From: Zygnema circumcarinatum
Taxonomy: Eukaryota; Streptophyta; Zygnematophyceae; Zygnematales; Zygnemataceae
Length of the DNA stretch: 64,000 bases
Direction of reading: 5' to 3'
NCBI GenBank assembly: GCA_037447605.1
Contig: CM074805.1
Location: forward strand, 3,531,465-3,595,464
Below the pieces are notes generated by a model. That model was not told where the DNA came from, searched no databases, and saw only the letters and a list, made by a program, of their open reading frames with translations. Of the stretch, positions 1 to 12,267 are shown in pieces. The translations under genes and the position numbers were made by a program. Every line of letters starts with the position of its first letter. Position 1 is the stretch's first letter.

Positions 1-180
1 CGGCTGGACAGCTTATGGTTTAGTGAACAGATTGACAAGAACTTAATCATTGAATTTGAACTTGAACGTGACTAAAGCATGTAGATAAGTGCTGTGTATA
101 GTTATTGTAATGTGGTTCTGGAGTAGTAGGTAGGCATTAGCGGGTCAAAGGTGTTCACTGTTTTCTCGCGCAATGTGCAG

Positions 181-321
181 CAATTCAATGCATCTGGAGG
201 GAATGGACAATTCCAACCTAATTCCTCTGCACCGTATAGTACGGTGATGGGGTCAGGGCAGCCTCCAACACATGGCCATACTACATTTGCTCAAGGTGGC
301 ATTCAACCCTCACAATACTGA
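181..321 (+). CDS. Possible 3'-terminal exon, Gln/Gly/Ser/Pro-rich
   Basis: An open stretch follows a plausible acceptor (ATGTGCAG at 173-180) and runs 46 codons to a TGA at 319-321. The peptide is low-complexity, rich in Gln, Gly, Ser, Pro and Asn, and ends in IQPSQY. This would suit the disordered tail of a regulatory or RNA-binding protein whose other exons lie left of the window. There is no domain and no upstream exon in view, so the call rests only on the splice site, the open frame and the biased composition. It could be a chance frame. Confidence 0.22.
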   Translation, partial: QFNASGGNGQFQPNSSAPYSTVMGSGQPPTHGHTTFAQGGIQPSQY

Positions 322-3300
322 CAGGTGAGACAAACCCTCGATGAACAATTCCGATAATCTGTTCATGCCTGGACTTCTTGAAAGCCAGTGGCGTTTGAGA
401 CATACTACCTGGATGAGTATGGAAACCAGATTGGTGCCACTGGTGACAGATTGCAGAGGCTCATAGCATCACAACGCTTTCTAGCTGTGATCTCTAATGT
501 ATTCAGATGGTGATTTGTTTTCGCTGGCCTGGACCTCTCTACTTACCGAGAGTTCTAGTGCACTAAATTGCTTGGCAGTTTTGGAAGCTGTTGCGCAATC
601 ACTTGCCAGTAAAAGTGAGAAAATAAATGCAGAAGTTCAGGAACGCTAAATCACCCATTAGCTGCATAATTGACTGCATTGCAAGAGCAATGAAATTCTT
701 TAGTGACGGACAAGTGAGGGATCTGTGGAGGTACACCAGACCATCTCCCTCACCATCCTATTTTGCGCTGCGAATCACAAAGTCATTGACGCTTCGGACT
801 TAACAAAAATCGTGATTTAATGGCAACACTTGCAAGTCTCCCTTGCAAGTATATGCGTGGCATTGGCCTACGGCCGTGTATTGACAGCTGACGCTCCTGA
901 TCCAGCTCGTGACCACCAAAACAAACCAGTGGGTTTTTGTATTGCGCTCTGCGACAGATGTGTGAAGAAATATTGGACGTCTGCAGTACATGCGTGGCAT
1001 TGCCTCATGCGTGTAGGCCTGCTTTCATGCACCGACAAAGAGTTGAATTTCTCGAAATTGCGGAACTGAAACCCATGAAACTTGGCGTGGGAGAGAACTT
1101 GGACCATGGACGAATTTTTTGAGAAGACTTCTCGCTGGCATCTGGAAGCTGTTGCTTATCTGAAATTGCGGCGATTTGGAATAATGACCCTCAATTTTAC
1201 ATTAGCTGCAGCAGGCCCTGTGAAGGAGCCCAAAAAATCCAAGTGCTAGCTGGGGTGACTGATAGTGAGACACAACGTTTCACCTCTTCTAATGACAGGC
1301 TCCATTCAAGGAACCGTCCTTTGCTGAGCACATTACCTATTTCCTGTGCCATGTGAAGAGAGGGTTCGATGGTGCTGACCACACGAACAGAGGGGAGTTG
1401 CTGGCCCGTCGGAGTGTTGTCTGCTGCTGCAGGCACTGCTCGTCCCTTCCCTTATCCTTTTAAATCCAAATCTGAGACTAGCGGATGGCGCTGAAATGAG
1501 ACCTTGTAATCGCCTGTCAGGTCTCAGAGCATTCAAGATAATGCTCCATCCCTGAAGCAGGCGCATCGTTCCCGATTTCTCTATTGCCCTGTATGTTAGG
1601 GGGCTTTGAATCTCTGAATGGCAGTGGCAGGATTTTTTCTCAATGTATCTAACCTGCGCAGGCCTCGAAAGCACTTCCTCATTCGACAGAGGACCTTGAG
1701 AAAGGGCTTGGCTGTTTGCTGGCTCACCCTTCCCTTTCTTCAGGTTTGAAAGTGGCCCTTGCAGTCTCTGGTTGACTAGGTCATTGAGGAATGGTTGCGG
1801 TTTTCTGCTTTAGTGACTCACGATGTGTGCAGCGGAAGTGGGAGGGCAGCTCTGAACTCAAAATAAAGCACACGTTTAATCTCTGTAAAGCAATTGTGTT
1901 CCGGCTCAGCAAGTTCTGGAGTGTAAGGCGAGCATAGGCGATGTACAAGCTGAGAGGTATGGACCGGGCCTTCTGCAGTCTGAAAGGAGACTTTAGCGTT
2001 TGAGGTACTTTTCGTCCTCCTTTTGTGGTTGGTGGATTTGCTACAATGGCTGGGGTATTTGGTAAGAAACAACATAGGTTCGCATGTGTGAAAAGAAGTG
2101 TGCTACTTAGGGTTTATCTATTATGGGGTTGTCTCGTGAGCAAGGGTGTGTAGAAACAATGTTGTTGTTGTTCATATTTTCCAACATGGGTACTCCGGGT
2201 AAAGTGAGCAAATTTCATACTTCAATCCATTCCCTTTCGATCATGTGCATCTTACAAATCGCTCCTTGTTGAATGGACGCGCTTGCCCTCTGTCCAAACA
2301 GGAGATATCCAAAACCTTTTGCGGTTCTGTACGCTTTGTGCCGAGCTGCCGTTGTAGTCAAACATCCCAAATAACTGCTATACTCCCCTTCACTCTCAAA
2401 ATCCACAGTAACAATGTAAATCCTCACGCAAGTAGTAAGTAAATAAGTACGTAAGTAGACATTGACAAGCACGAATTGGAGTGTAGTAACTGTACAGGAC
2501 ACTAACTTCATCCTAACGCCTCTTAAAACTTTACCAAAGTCTGGTGCGACGCAAAATCTGTATGGCTGCAGTATTGAAATATCCCGGTGGACATGATGTG
2601 TGCGAAAGCTTGTGCAGCAAAGTTAAATTTGAAATTGTCTTGAGGTATATTTCTATATGTACGTATTTGAATTAATAATTATGCTTTTCGGCTCTTTTGT
2701 GTTCTAATTCCGGACGGAAGGTGGTTTCAGTCTTAGAAAACTGTTCGAAGAAATGGGAATCCGTACTTCGGATCCCTACTTTTCAGTGAAGATTAGACGC
2801 CCAAACCTGTTTTAAGACCATAACCCTCTAGTAAGGCCCGTTAGGAAGAAAAGTTGCACACTCTTGGAATTTGAAATCAGTACATGCTTTCCCACAAATG
2901 AGTCCGACTAAATACCTCCAAGCAGATTGCATATCGGCTTTTTAAGTCTGCAACCCTCTAATTGGCCAAATGGCCTTCGTGGTGATTGGAATCAGCCATC
3001 ACGGGGTGCTCCTTTTTACAAGTAAATAACAGTTTTCATGAAGGCCTTGTCAATACTTGGAAAAAGAAACGTGAGGGGTTTGCCTGGGGAGTTGCCTCAA
3101 AACTAGTGCTCTTTATTCCGCTACTGTAAAGATATCATGTAGGAAATACATTAGTTTCGAAGTAAATTTTTCCTTATTTCTCGACTTCCCATTTTAAGAT
3201 AGACAAGCATTATAAGGCTCTTGCATTAGGTGGTACTTGACCTCGAACGGTTTCTGACCAGCGTGACATAGTTTCCGATATTGCCATATCTCATTTCTCT

Positions 3301-3717
3301 ACCGGACCTGCCTGGGCTCCCGTTTGACGGCGGTCGTCAGAAGTCGATTTTCGACCCAGATGTCGACTCTATAGCCGTTCGTTCGAGTATACCCAAGATC
3401 CTTCCATGCGCCCCGCCGCGACTGCCGAATACTGCACTTCCTGTTCCTCTTAACGCAGAACAGACCCGTGGCGGTGCCCTGCAATGCCATTCATGTGCAA
3501 CAACCCCCCCCCCCCCTTCCCACCGCCCACTCTCGCCGGCGGCCCCTCTTCACAGCCGGGCCTGCCTGCCTGCCTGCCTGCCTGCCTGCGCGGCGGGGCC
3601 CTGCGGGAGCGCCTTCCTCCCCGTGCCCCTTTCCCGTTCCGCGATGTACCACTCCTACAGTACAGTCAACAGTCCTCGTATTTACCGCCCTAAGGAGTGC
3701 GTCCTCAAGAAATTCGC
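322..3717. other. Intergenic stretch without a recognisable gene
   Basis: About 3.4 kb with only short frames on either strand, none with family resemblance or a consistent splice pattern. It holds a near-repeat of a GCGTGGCATTG motif at about 853 and 991, a poly-C run near 3505-3518, and a seven-copy CCTG microsatellite at 3561-3589. I see no gene here. Confidence 0.6.
3561..3589. repeat. (CCTG)7 microsatellite
   Basis: Seven perfect tandem copies of CCTG in a C-rich segment. Open frames crossing it give artificial Pro-Ala-Cys-Leu repeats and should not be taken as protein. CCTG arrays can expand, so length polymorphism between individuals is likely. Confidence 0.9.
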
Positions 3718-4876
3718 CCCGATTTTGCCGAAACCACCTTTTTGTACGGTAACTTTGTGTTAGCCATGCTGTTCGTACTGTCCGTATTATTCGTACTTTC
3801 CGTACTATTTGTACTGTCCATACTATTCGTACTGTCCGTACTAGTCGTACTAGCTGTACTACAGTAGGACCCCATCATATTTTCCACCTACATTTGGCAA
3901 AAATCGGGCGAAAATATTGTTTTTGGCAAATATAAGGTCCGTGTTACCAATAGGCGAGCGGAATTATGTTAGAGTTCATGTGTGTCCGTACGTATCGTAT
4001 CGTATCGTTTTCTGGCATATCGTACCGCATCGTACCGTATCGTTTAAATTCGAGCGCGTAACGGCTACTACAGCTCGTACGGCTAGTACGGATAGTACCG
4101 TATCGGGGCGTTTCGTATAGTGTCGTATCGTATCGAAGCCAATGACAAGGGGAGAGTGAGCGCCTCTTACGGCGGCACTTGCGGGGAGATTAGGTGAGTT
4201 TTGCGTAAGCCCGTGACGGCTAGTACAGCTAGTACGGCTAGTACGGCTAGTACGGATTGTAAAAATTGCACGGATTGTACGGCTAACACGAAGTTACCGT
4301 ACAAAAAAGTGGTTTCGGCAAAATTGGTGCGAATTTATTGGTGACGCAAATGTTGAGGTGGAAAATATGATGGGGTCCTACTGTAGCCGTTACGGGCTTA
4401 CGCAAAAGTCACCTAATCTCCCCGCACGCGCCGCCGTAAGAGGCGCTCGCTCTTCTCACCTTCTTCTTGGCTTCGATACGATACGATGAGATACATTAAG
4501 ATACGGTACGATACGAAACGCCCCGATATGGTACTATTCGTACTAGCCGTACGAGCTGTTGTAGCCGGTACAGTACGATAGTACGATACGTACGATATGG
4601 TACGGTACGATACGAAACGCCCCGATACGGTACTAGCCGTACGAGCTGAGACGAACAACACAGCGGAAAACTACGTCTATGCGTTACGATATGCACGATA
4701 CGATACGACACTAAACGATACAGTACGATATTGTACGGTATGGTACGTACGGTTCAACATGAACTCTAACATAATACCGCCCGTCTATTGGTAACACGAA
4801 CCTTATGTATGCAAAATCAATATTTTCGCCTCATATTGGCCAGGGTGGAAAATATAAGGACCCCCTACTGTACTGC
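3718..4876. mobile_element. Nested foldback / mariner-like non-autonomous element cluster
   Basis: A motif reading TACAGTAGGACCCC then TTTTCCACC begins at about 3863. It recurs inverted at about 4354-4386 and, more divergently, at about 4846-4876. Each copy abuts TA, the target-site duplication typical of Tc1/mariner/pogo elements, whose termini often start with CAGT. Long inverted arms also pair: about 3935-3990 with 4742-4810, and 4130-4215 with 4388-4475. A third pair (3718-3860 against 4230-4345) is in the wrong order for one simple palindrome, which implies nesting or rearrangement. The arms consist of degenerate units built on GTAC and CGTATC. There is no transposase frame, so this would be a MITE or foldback relic moved in trans. 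Confidence 0.65.
3772..3863. repeat. Tandem 9-bp GTAC-containing array
   Basis: About ten degenerate 9-bp units of the type TTCGTACTG/TCCGTACTA. The reverse-complement version (units like CTAGTACGG) lies at about 4215-4260, so the array is a subterminal repeat of the surrounding foldback element. The frame across it on the minus strand encodes an artificial Ser-Thr-Asn-Asp repeat. Confidence 0.75.
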
Positions 4877-4879
4877 TAA

Positions 4880-5450
4880 TACTGTACTACTGAACGCGCG
4901 CGCTGCGGGACGGAACGGGACTACGGGAGGCGCGCAGGCGGGCGGCCGGGCGGGCGCAGCGAGCGAGCGCGCGCTGCCGCGTGGCGGCCGCAGAGCGCGC
5001 CTCCCCGCCGTGCCGGCACGCTTCGCACGTGCGAGCTCCTCGCTCCCGGCAGCCCCGCGCCAATGGGAGGCCCGCGTCCCGCCACGCTGGCGGTCGCCGC
5101 AGCTCCGGCCAATGGCGGAGCGGGGGCAGGGCGGAGGGGAGGGAGGACCGCGCCTCCGGCCCGCCCTGCCCTGCCCCGCCCTGACACAGGCAGATGGGGC
5201 CATGAGGCCCAGGAGCATGATGACCCGCATGGAGGCCATGGCCCCATGGCATCGGCATGGGGACGAGTAGGGAGGGACCTCATGGCCATGGCAGCCGGGG
5301 AGCTAGGGGGTGGTTGCGGGGAGGCGGCTGAGGCGGGCTGCCATGCCATGATGCCATGCCAGGGCTTGCTGGAGGGAGGGGGGCGGTGGGTCGGTGAGGA
5401 AGGGATGGAAGAAGGAAGCTGGCATGCAGAGGATCGGGACTACTCTGCAG
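4880..5450. promoter_or_regulatory. GC-rich island upstream of the CCCH gene
   Basis: This block is strikingly richer in G, C and CpG than its surroundings, with G-rich clusters such as GGGGCAGGGCGGAGG near 5122 and several CCAAT/CCAATGG motifs (about 5060 and 5109). It ends some 400 bases before the CCCH start codon at 5865. A CpG-island-like promoter or 5' UTR is the simplest reading. The open frames through it on both strands come from low stop-codon density, not from protein. Confidence 0.45.
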
Positions 5451-5864
5451 AGATGTAGGAGTTGCTGGAGTTACGATAGTGAAGGAGATGAAGTGGTTCG
5501 CGGAATTGAGTTAGGAGCTGCCGCTGGAGCTTGATTGGGTTGCAGTTTCGGCATCGTACTGTGTGGGAGTGATCCGTAGGAACGTTTCGGATAGGCATTG
5601 ACTAGTTTTTGGATGGTTCATCTCAGAGAGCTGAGAACACCGAGCTAGATTAGACAGATTCATGTTACGTTGAATAGCAAGAATTGGTAGTTGCTAGTCG
5701 ATTTTTTCATGATCTGTCATTCTTGAAGTGTGCTTATGGACGGCTGGTGTCACTGCCAGCCGAACAACAGAGGACGAGCCTAGTGTCAGTTATTCAGTCA
5801 CTTGGAAAAACTCCTTAGCAAAACCATTCTCCAATCAGCTTGCAGCTGAAGTCCGTACGAAAAA

Positions 5865-8800
5865 ATGGAGAGAGAAAAAAGACCTCCTCTGACAGTTGCT
5901 GTCTGCAAAGACTTCACTCGAGGAAGATGTACTCGCTCTGAGCTCGAATGCCGCTATGTTCATCCAACATCAACTATGAGCACCGAGACGACTGCCGACG
6001 GGTAAGGCAAGCATTTTGAATAGCAGAAGCCATGGATTGCATTGTCCACGACGCTCAGAGACGTGTTCATGCACCCTGCTAACTTGTAAATTGAGCTTGA
6101 TTGTTGTGAGCACTGTGGTTCAACGATCAGTACGATCGAGCTGTGAAAATCGACCAGAATACTTTTTGTCAATTGTGTTGCCTGCTGGGCTGCATGCTGG
6201 AACTGCTTGCAGTGAAGTACATCGTTGTGGGACTCTTGCACTCCACTCTGAGAGCGTTGAAACGTTGTTGACAAGCTGAGCCGATCTTTCATGCAAGGAA
6301 ATGGCACCCTTGACCGATTTCAAGGTCCATACGTGTACATGATTTTTTTTTTGTTTTTTGTTATGCATCAAGGTTTATATGAGACTTTTGGTCTTGTTCA
6401 TTGCTACATTGTTCTTGCACTTGGGAAGTTTGGTGGAAATCACCAATGTTTTTCCCTTCGTACAAGTATCGGCAGCAAAGGAGAAAGTTAGGATACGTAT
6501 GACATGATATTTTGTGGCGGAAATCGTGCTATGTTGATGAGACGGTGGTATTTTCTTGTTTCTGAAGTATTTTTATATTCTCATGCGATCATCGTGTAGT
6601 AGTGAGGGCAGCAGCCAGCTCAAGCTTAGTTTTAAGTTGTTGTGATGACGTGCGAGTACTATCCATACTGACACAAGGAAGCTCCTTCTTGTAATCAGTG
6701 CCGTTGTGAAAGGACAGTTGTGATCAAGCTTGTGCAAAAAACTAGAGGTAGTTCTCCACGAGAAAGGTGGTGGTAGAGATAATGTCATCAGATTGCTGAA
6801 TAGCCCTTGCAAATGTCTGTTGGATCGCAGAAATACGCAGGTTAAATTTCAGTGCCTGACACAGCCGAAGTTCTGAATGATGGTTGGTTGGTGTTGTTCT
6901 TTGCCGATGTCAGAATTAACAATCCTGTCCAGGTTCACAAATCACATCTTTGTTTCAGCTCCAGATCACATGCATGTCCGGGTCTGAATTAGAAATGCGT
7001 TCATCATCATCATGTCCTTCTCTGGATCAGTTCTGGATGCTCACAAACATTGTGCAGTGCAAGAATGATTCTGTGATTTCTTATCCTCGTGCTAGGTCTG
7101 ATATCAGAATGGCCTCGTGACAATTTCCTTTTCACCGACTGGCATTGTCAGTCGTTGGATTGCTTAGATGTTTGTGCTTTTGGCTATTTCGGTTGTTAAG
7201 AAGCTGTAGTCATTTGTTGAATTTCCTGAGTTTGAACACCTTTGCTGAGGATTGAGAGAAATTTTGTATGCAGAGATGTGGTCACTGTCTGCTTCGATTC
7301 GTTGCGCAACCGCTGCACCCGAGGACCGACATGTCGATTTGTTCATCCTCCGCCTCAAATGCTACCGTGAGTCAAATTGTATTCTGTGTTTTAGCACAGC
7401 AAGCCTGGGCTTTTCTGCATAACATGCTTTGTGGTCATCATCTGCTTCCTGTGTACTTTTGTGCAAAATTTCAACCAGTGTCTATCAGTCACTGCTAAAA
7501 AGTCAAGGTCAACAATGCAGCGGTCATCAGCTACAGTTTTTTTCTCGAGTACTTCATGATGCATATGCGCATACACTATCTGAAGTTGAGGAAGGTTTGC
7601 AATGCTCATGGTCTCTGTGAACTTTCCATCAACCTAAGACTTGGTTTGGCTTGCAATGCCTGACTTGCTTTTCATGTAAGGCGGTGTTTCCACCGGCAAC
7701 ATTTTTTCTGTGTTCACGTTATGACAAGTATTGAGCAGCATCTGCATCAATAGACTTTCCAGCCAGAGTTAGTGATGAGCAGTTTTTTTTGGTTGCTTTC
7801 GCCCTCCTCAAGTGAGGTGACGGAAGGGAGGGTGAAAATCTGTCGCTATCCTCTTGCTCCTGGAGATGCGTTCACTTGCTTAACTCAAGTTTTTCAAATT
7901 GATCGTTTCCTTCAAAACATGGCGGTACAGATGAAGCTTGCACTCTGAGTTCCACTTCAACTGACAAGAAAACTGGATGGGGTGTTCGCCCGCTTCTTTT
8001 GCAGAGGACTGCTCGAAAAAGCAGGCATTAGTGTGAGCCCGCCTTCGAAAAGTGATGTCAGAATGGTCGAATACTCTCCACCTCAACCCCAATTTCACTC
8101 TCCATTTGTGGTGAGACTCGGAGATGAAACCTTCCAGTGTTTGGGAAGTCAATTGATTACCATCATTAAGTGAAAAGTAGCTGTCGTTGGTTTTGCATAC
8201 AATGCCGACCTGGAATTGCTTTTCGAGGCATTGCAGGGCATGCCTGGAGCATCGATTGGCCCGCCCCGAACTCCTCCAAGGGACCCACTTGGAATGCCTG
8301 TTCGGAACATATCTCGGCCTGCATTAGAGGTACACCACTCCAATGCTAGGCTTTACCAACAACTTGTGTATTTTGTTGTATTCTTCCTTACATTTCAAAT
8401 GCCTCCTTTTTTGTGGGCAGGCCAATATTTAGAATGCAGCCATCGATAGCTTGCATTAGAGCAACTGTCTGTAGTGAATGTGTGATTTGCTTGCTTGCTT
8501 CCATCGGCCTGATAGAGTATGGGAAAGCAGCCTTACAAGCAAGATGTGAGGGGGATAACGTAGCTTGCACAGATTTTCTGAGTAATTGTTTTTTGTCAAA
8601 ACCTCTAGTGCTTTCAAAAGGTCTAGTTTTTTCTTTTTGTGTTCGTTTGATGTTAGCCAACAGCATCCTACTGTGTTCTTTCGTTGCTTCCGGCTTATTA
8701 CTCAGGGAATGGCCTTTTGACCATCGAGGAAAAGCTGGAACGTGATGACTAAGTGCGCAGTACTTTGTTCTTGAGGTGGAACACACATGATATTCTTTCT

Positions 8801-11647
8801 CCGTTGTGTTGCCAATCTCAGCTCGCTGATTTCGTCTCAATTTCCACATCGCAGGTTTGCCGTGACTTTGTGAGAGGCCGTTGCTCCCGAGATGCCAGCG
8901 AATGTCGGTATGCACACACACAACCAACAGGTGGCGACACTTCATTGGTCACGGTATGTTATTTTATTTCCAATATTTCCCCCCCATCTCTTTGTTTCTT
9001 GCTAATTGTAGTTTCCCCCCCCCCATTCTGCCTCATTTGTTGTTGGATTTGCTTGCGTCAGGCTTAGGACGACACTCTTAGATTCTGGTTGATCGGCCAC
9101 TTCCAGAATACGTAGCTTTTGACAGTAAATAAATAAGCATTGCTTCTGTTACAGTTACCACGCACTCTATACAGTCTGGCCAGTCTTATTCCACTGACTA
9201 GTAAACAATTCTTGGAAGCAGGTTTGTCAAGATTTTTTGAAAGGCCGCTGTGAACGAGAAATGTGTCGGTACTTTCACCCCCCGGATCATTTAAAGTCTC
9301 GAATTAGAGAGGTGGGCACATTCTTTTCCCTTTATCACATCCCTTGCCACCTCCATTGATGGCTGCTCAATAGAGTTTCAGTATCGTGTCATAACTCTCA
9401 GATCAGTACTTCTGGCCTAATGTTATATCACGTAGCCCCTTCAGAATGCGAAAAGGTCTGGAAAAGCGATTCTCTGCTGTGCTGTGTCTCTCAGAAGGAA
9501 AGCCATATTAATTGAAAAAGACTCTAGAGTTTACCGTGCTGTAAGGATGCGAGGTGGAGAGTGTGCATGCTTGCTGTATGAATGTTCCTGTTCTGACATG
9601 TTCTGGTTCATCCATCTCCCTCATTCGCAGAAACCGATGTTATTGGTCCGTGCGATTGGTGTTCTGGGTTTTTTGACCCTTCTGTTGGGGCTTGGATGCA
9701 CCATTCAGGTTCTGACAGGCAGCCATGTGCCCGGAACCCCTCCTTTAGTCCCATCAGGGTTGTTGTCGGGAGTCGGAAGTCCCGTCAGAGGGATGGGGTC
9801 TCCCCCAGCCACTTTGCTTCCAGAACGTGAGCGGATGAATGCAGCAGCCTACCAAGCTGCCTACAATGCCTACGCTGCAAGTTTATATGAGCAACAGGTC
9901 AGTAGAATGAGCGGCTGGTGCAAACGAGCAAAGCAATATTGAACTATTTTTGGGGGTGTTGGTTGTTCTGAGGCTGTGCCCCTTTAAGGTTGTAGTACAA
10001 GGCTGTGGTTTTGTTACTTTCTACAAGGTATGGAAGGATATGAATATTGGAAGGCAATGCTACTTGTGGGCAGGTCGTAGGGAAAGTTGGGTTGTAAAGG
10101 CTTTGTATGCTTTGTCTGTGTTCCCACCTCGGCGTGCTTTTGAATAAACGGTATAACTGGTGACGAATCCGGTGTTGGTTATTCTGGAATTATTTTATTG
10201 GGGGCACAGCCTGACTCTGTCTGGTATTTTATGCTGATTCAACCAAGTAGTGACTAAATTAGCAATAGCAGACACTGCTCGGAAGGTGTATTCCTCGTCG
10301 ACTCATAATGCAGTGCCCTTGAAGGCTGAAACGAAGTCCTGCACCTTTGCCAAGACGTTCAATAATTTAAAACCTGCTTAACGATTTGTTGGAGATGCTG
10401 CGCGTGCACTGCAGGCGGCGGCAAAACGGATCCGTTTGGAAGAAGAGCGAGCGGCTGCTGCTGGAAGTCTCCTCGGCTTCGATTTTGTTGTCGATCGCTT
10501 TCGGAAGACGCCGGATGTGGGTCTCGCAGCGTTTGGTGTAGGAAATGGTTTGGGAGCGTTGGGGAATGTTTATATGAGGGACCATTTATCGCCACATCTT
10601 TCTTCTCCGGGTCTCAGCTCTCCACCTCCTGCAGGGAAAGCAGCTGGTACGGCCAGTCAACTAACAACTTCAATTCTTTGTGCCCACCCGACTAGATAAT
10701 TCACATCATCTGGGCATAGTGCTTTATGTACACTCTCCACTCTTGGTTAAGGCATTCTTCAGTGTGGCTTGGATGGAGGCTGCCTCGTATGCCAGGCATA
10801 TTTATAAGAAGGTGTTTCCTCGTCTGAATGCGTTGTAAGTAGAAATTTGGAATTTTGATTGCTGTAAACCATAACCATCTTTGAGCTTCTTTGTGTTGCG
10901 GATTTTCTTTGGTATTCTGAAACATCTCATCCACACAAGTGACCAGATTTGAATGTAGGTTTGGCATTGATCAATATCCTATTTTGCAGCTGGCCTTTGT
11001 ATCTCCTTTCAATAGTAACACCATGCAAAATGACCATTATGGACGACCTTGCTTCTTTCAATTGAACTCGTGCTGTCTCCTGGCCATCGTGATGGTTGTA
11101 TGCCGTAATTGCAGACCTTCGCAAATGCTGTCTTTCTTATTGCGTGGTGCTTGCAACGGTGGGATGTAGATGCGGACAAGTTGTTGGTGTGCCGCGACTT
11201 CCTCCGAGGAAAATGTGCTCGCATTCCATGCCGCTTCATCCACCCTCCGCCCCATGTGCTTGTGAGTGTAAGCCTGGCCCGTCGTTGTCCTTGTTCTCCT
11301 CGATCAGCCTCTGGGAATATTTTTGGTGACTCTTGTTTTATCTTCATTGACATAACAGCATGTCTCAGCAAAGAAAAAAGTGTATTCCTTTTGTCAGAGG
11401 GGTGAGGTGTCACGAGTGTCGATCTATTGAGGTATTGCAGTTACGTATTGAGTCTTTCTACCAGGAATTCGTTTTTTGGCTACACTTAAATAAAAAAATC
11501 TGCTGTCTTTCTGTGTATCTCATGTGGTTACAGGTGGCGGATAATCATGTGACAGTTTGTCGTGATGCTTTACATGGACGATGTGTGCGTGATCTTTGTC
11601 GCTTCTATCATCCTCCCAATCGGGCTTCGACTGGGCTTCCATTCTAA
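5865..11647 (+). CDS. Six-finger CCCH (muscleblind-like) RNA-binding protein
   Basis: Ten exons keep one frame (388 aa): 5865-6001, 7274-7366, 8005-8032, 8237-8329, 8855-8953, 9222-9311, 9709-9897, 10415-10646, 11170-11261, 11534-11647. Six CCCH fingers form three tandem pairs: C14/C22/C29/H33 with C52/C60/C66/H70; C119/C127/C134/H138 with C152/C160/C165/H169; C328/C336/C341/H345 with C360/C368/C373/H377. Spacings are C-x7-C-x4to6-C-x3-H, as in animal muscleblind proteins. Finger 2 starts VCFDSLRNRC and finger 4 VCQDFLKGRC, close to muscleblind CFDSLKGRC. Each finger has its own exon. The linkers are Pro/Gly/Met-rich, with an Ala/Tyr stretch (about 225-243) and an Ala/Arg/Glu segment (about 244-260). 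Muscleblind proteins bind YGCY-type RNA and control splicing; a like role here is inferred. The start was chosen because ATG 5865 opens directly into finger 1. Exon 3 (28 nt) rests mainly on phase. Confidence 0.85.
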
Positions 11648-12267
11648 AAAGGTACTTCACTTCACATTTTAGCCCGAACAACTGTGAACTTTAAAAAAAC
11701 TAACTGAGGTGAACATAGTAAATCTCCAAGGTCATGAGCAGATTCTGGAGATAATTTGAATTCAGGTAGACTGCTAAGCCCGCAATGAAGGTGTCCCTGC
11801 CAATGCATTCTTGGGACACCTGCTCTCAATGGTACTGAAGTGGTATTGCTTCTCAGAATTCCTCTCGAGGTGATCCTCTGAATCTTGAGCATATCCCTCC
11901 TTCGCCGCTTTTCCAATAATGCTCGTATAGAGAGGGTGATGAGCACCTTTTGCGCTCACCAGCCCCTCAGTATTGTCCTTCGTTGCATTGTTTGGAAGGA
12001 CGGGTTTTTATCAATACTACTTCCTTCCAAACTCCCAAACTTACTAGGGCCTGACTTTCTGTTTGTGATACGATTGAGCCTCCGTGCAGCCTACCGGTGC
12101 CCAGGAAAGCATGAGACTGGCAGTGAGTCAGAGTCAATAAGAATTCTTAGCATGGCCCATTCCAGCGGTCTCAGAATTTCGTCTTGATGGATGACTTCTT
12201 TCAGAGAATTGTCGGCCTTCGACACTTCTTCCCATGCAGCGTCTGTGGGCATTAGAGCTCGAAAGCA
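11648..12267. other. 3' flank of the CCCH gene; no gene seen
   Basis: About 620 bases after the CCCH stop codon with only short frames, presumably the 3' UTR and an intergenic spacer before the weak minus-strand fragment. I see no repeat or RNA structure that stands out. Confidence 0.5.

Noticed and set aside
385-513. DEYGN-containing short frame resembling a dehydrin Y-segment
   Set aside because: The match is only five residues, there is no second Y, S or K segment, and the frame stops after about 42 codons.
3281-3763. 160-codon frame with a Pro-Ala-Cys-Leu repeat
   Set aside because: The repeat is the translation of a CCTG microsatellite and the frame then enters the foldback element.
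4788-5458. Overlapping 120-160-codon frames on both strands
   Set aside because: They follow from the GC-rich, stop-poor island; the peptides are Arg/Ala/Pro-rich in every frame and no frame has splice or family support.
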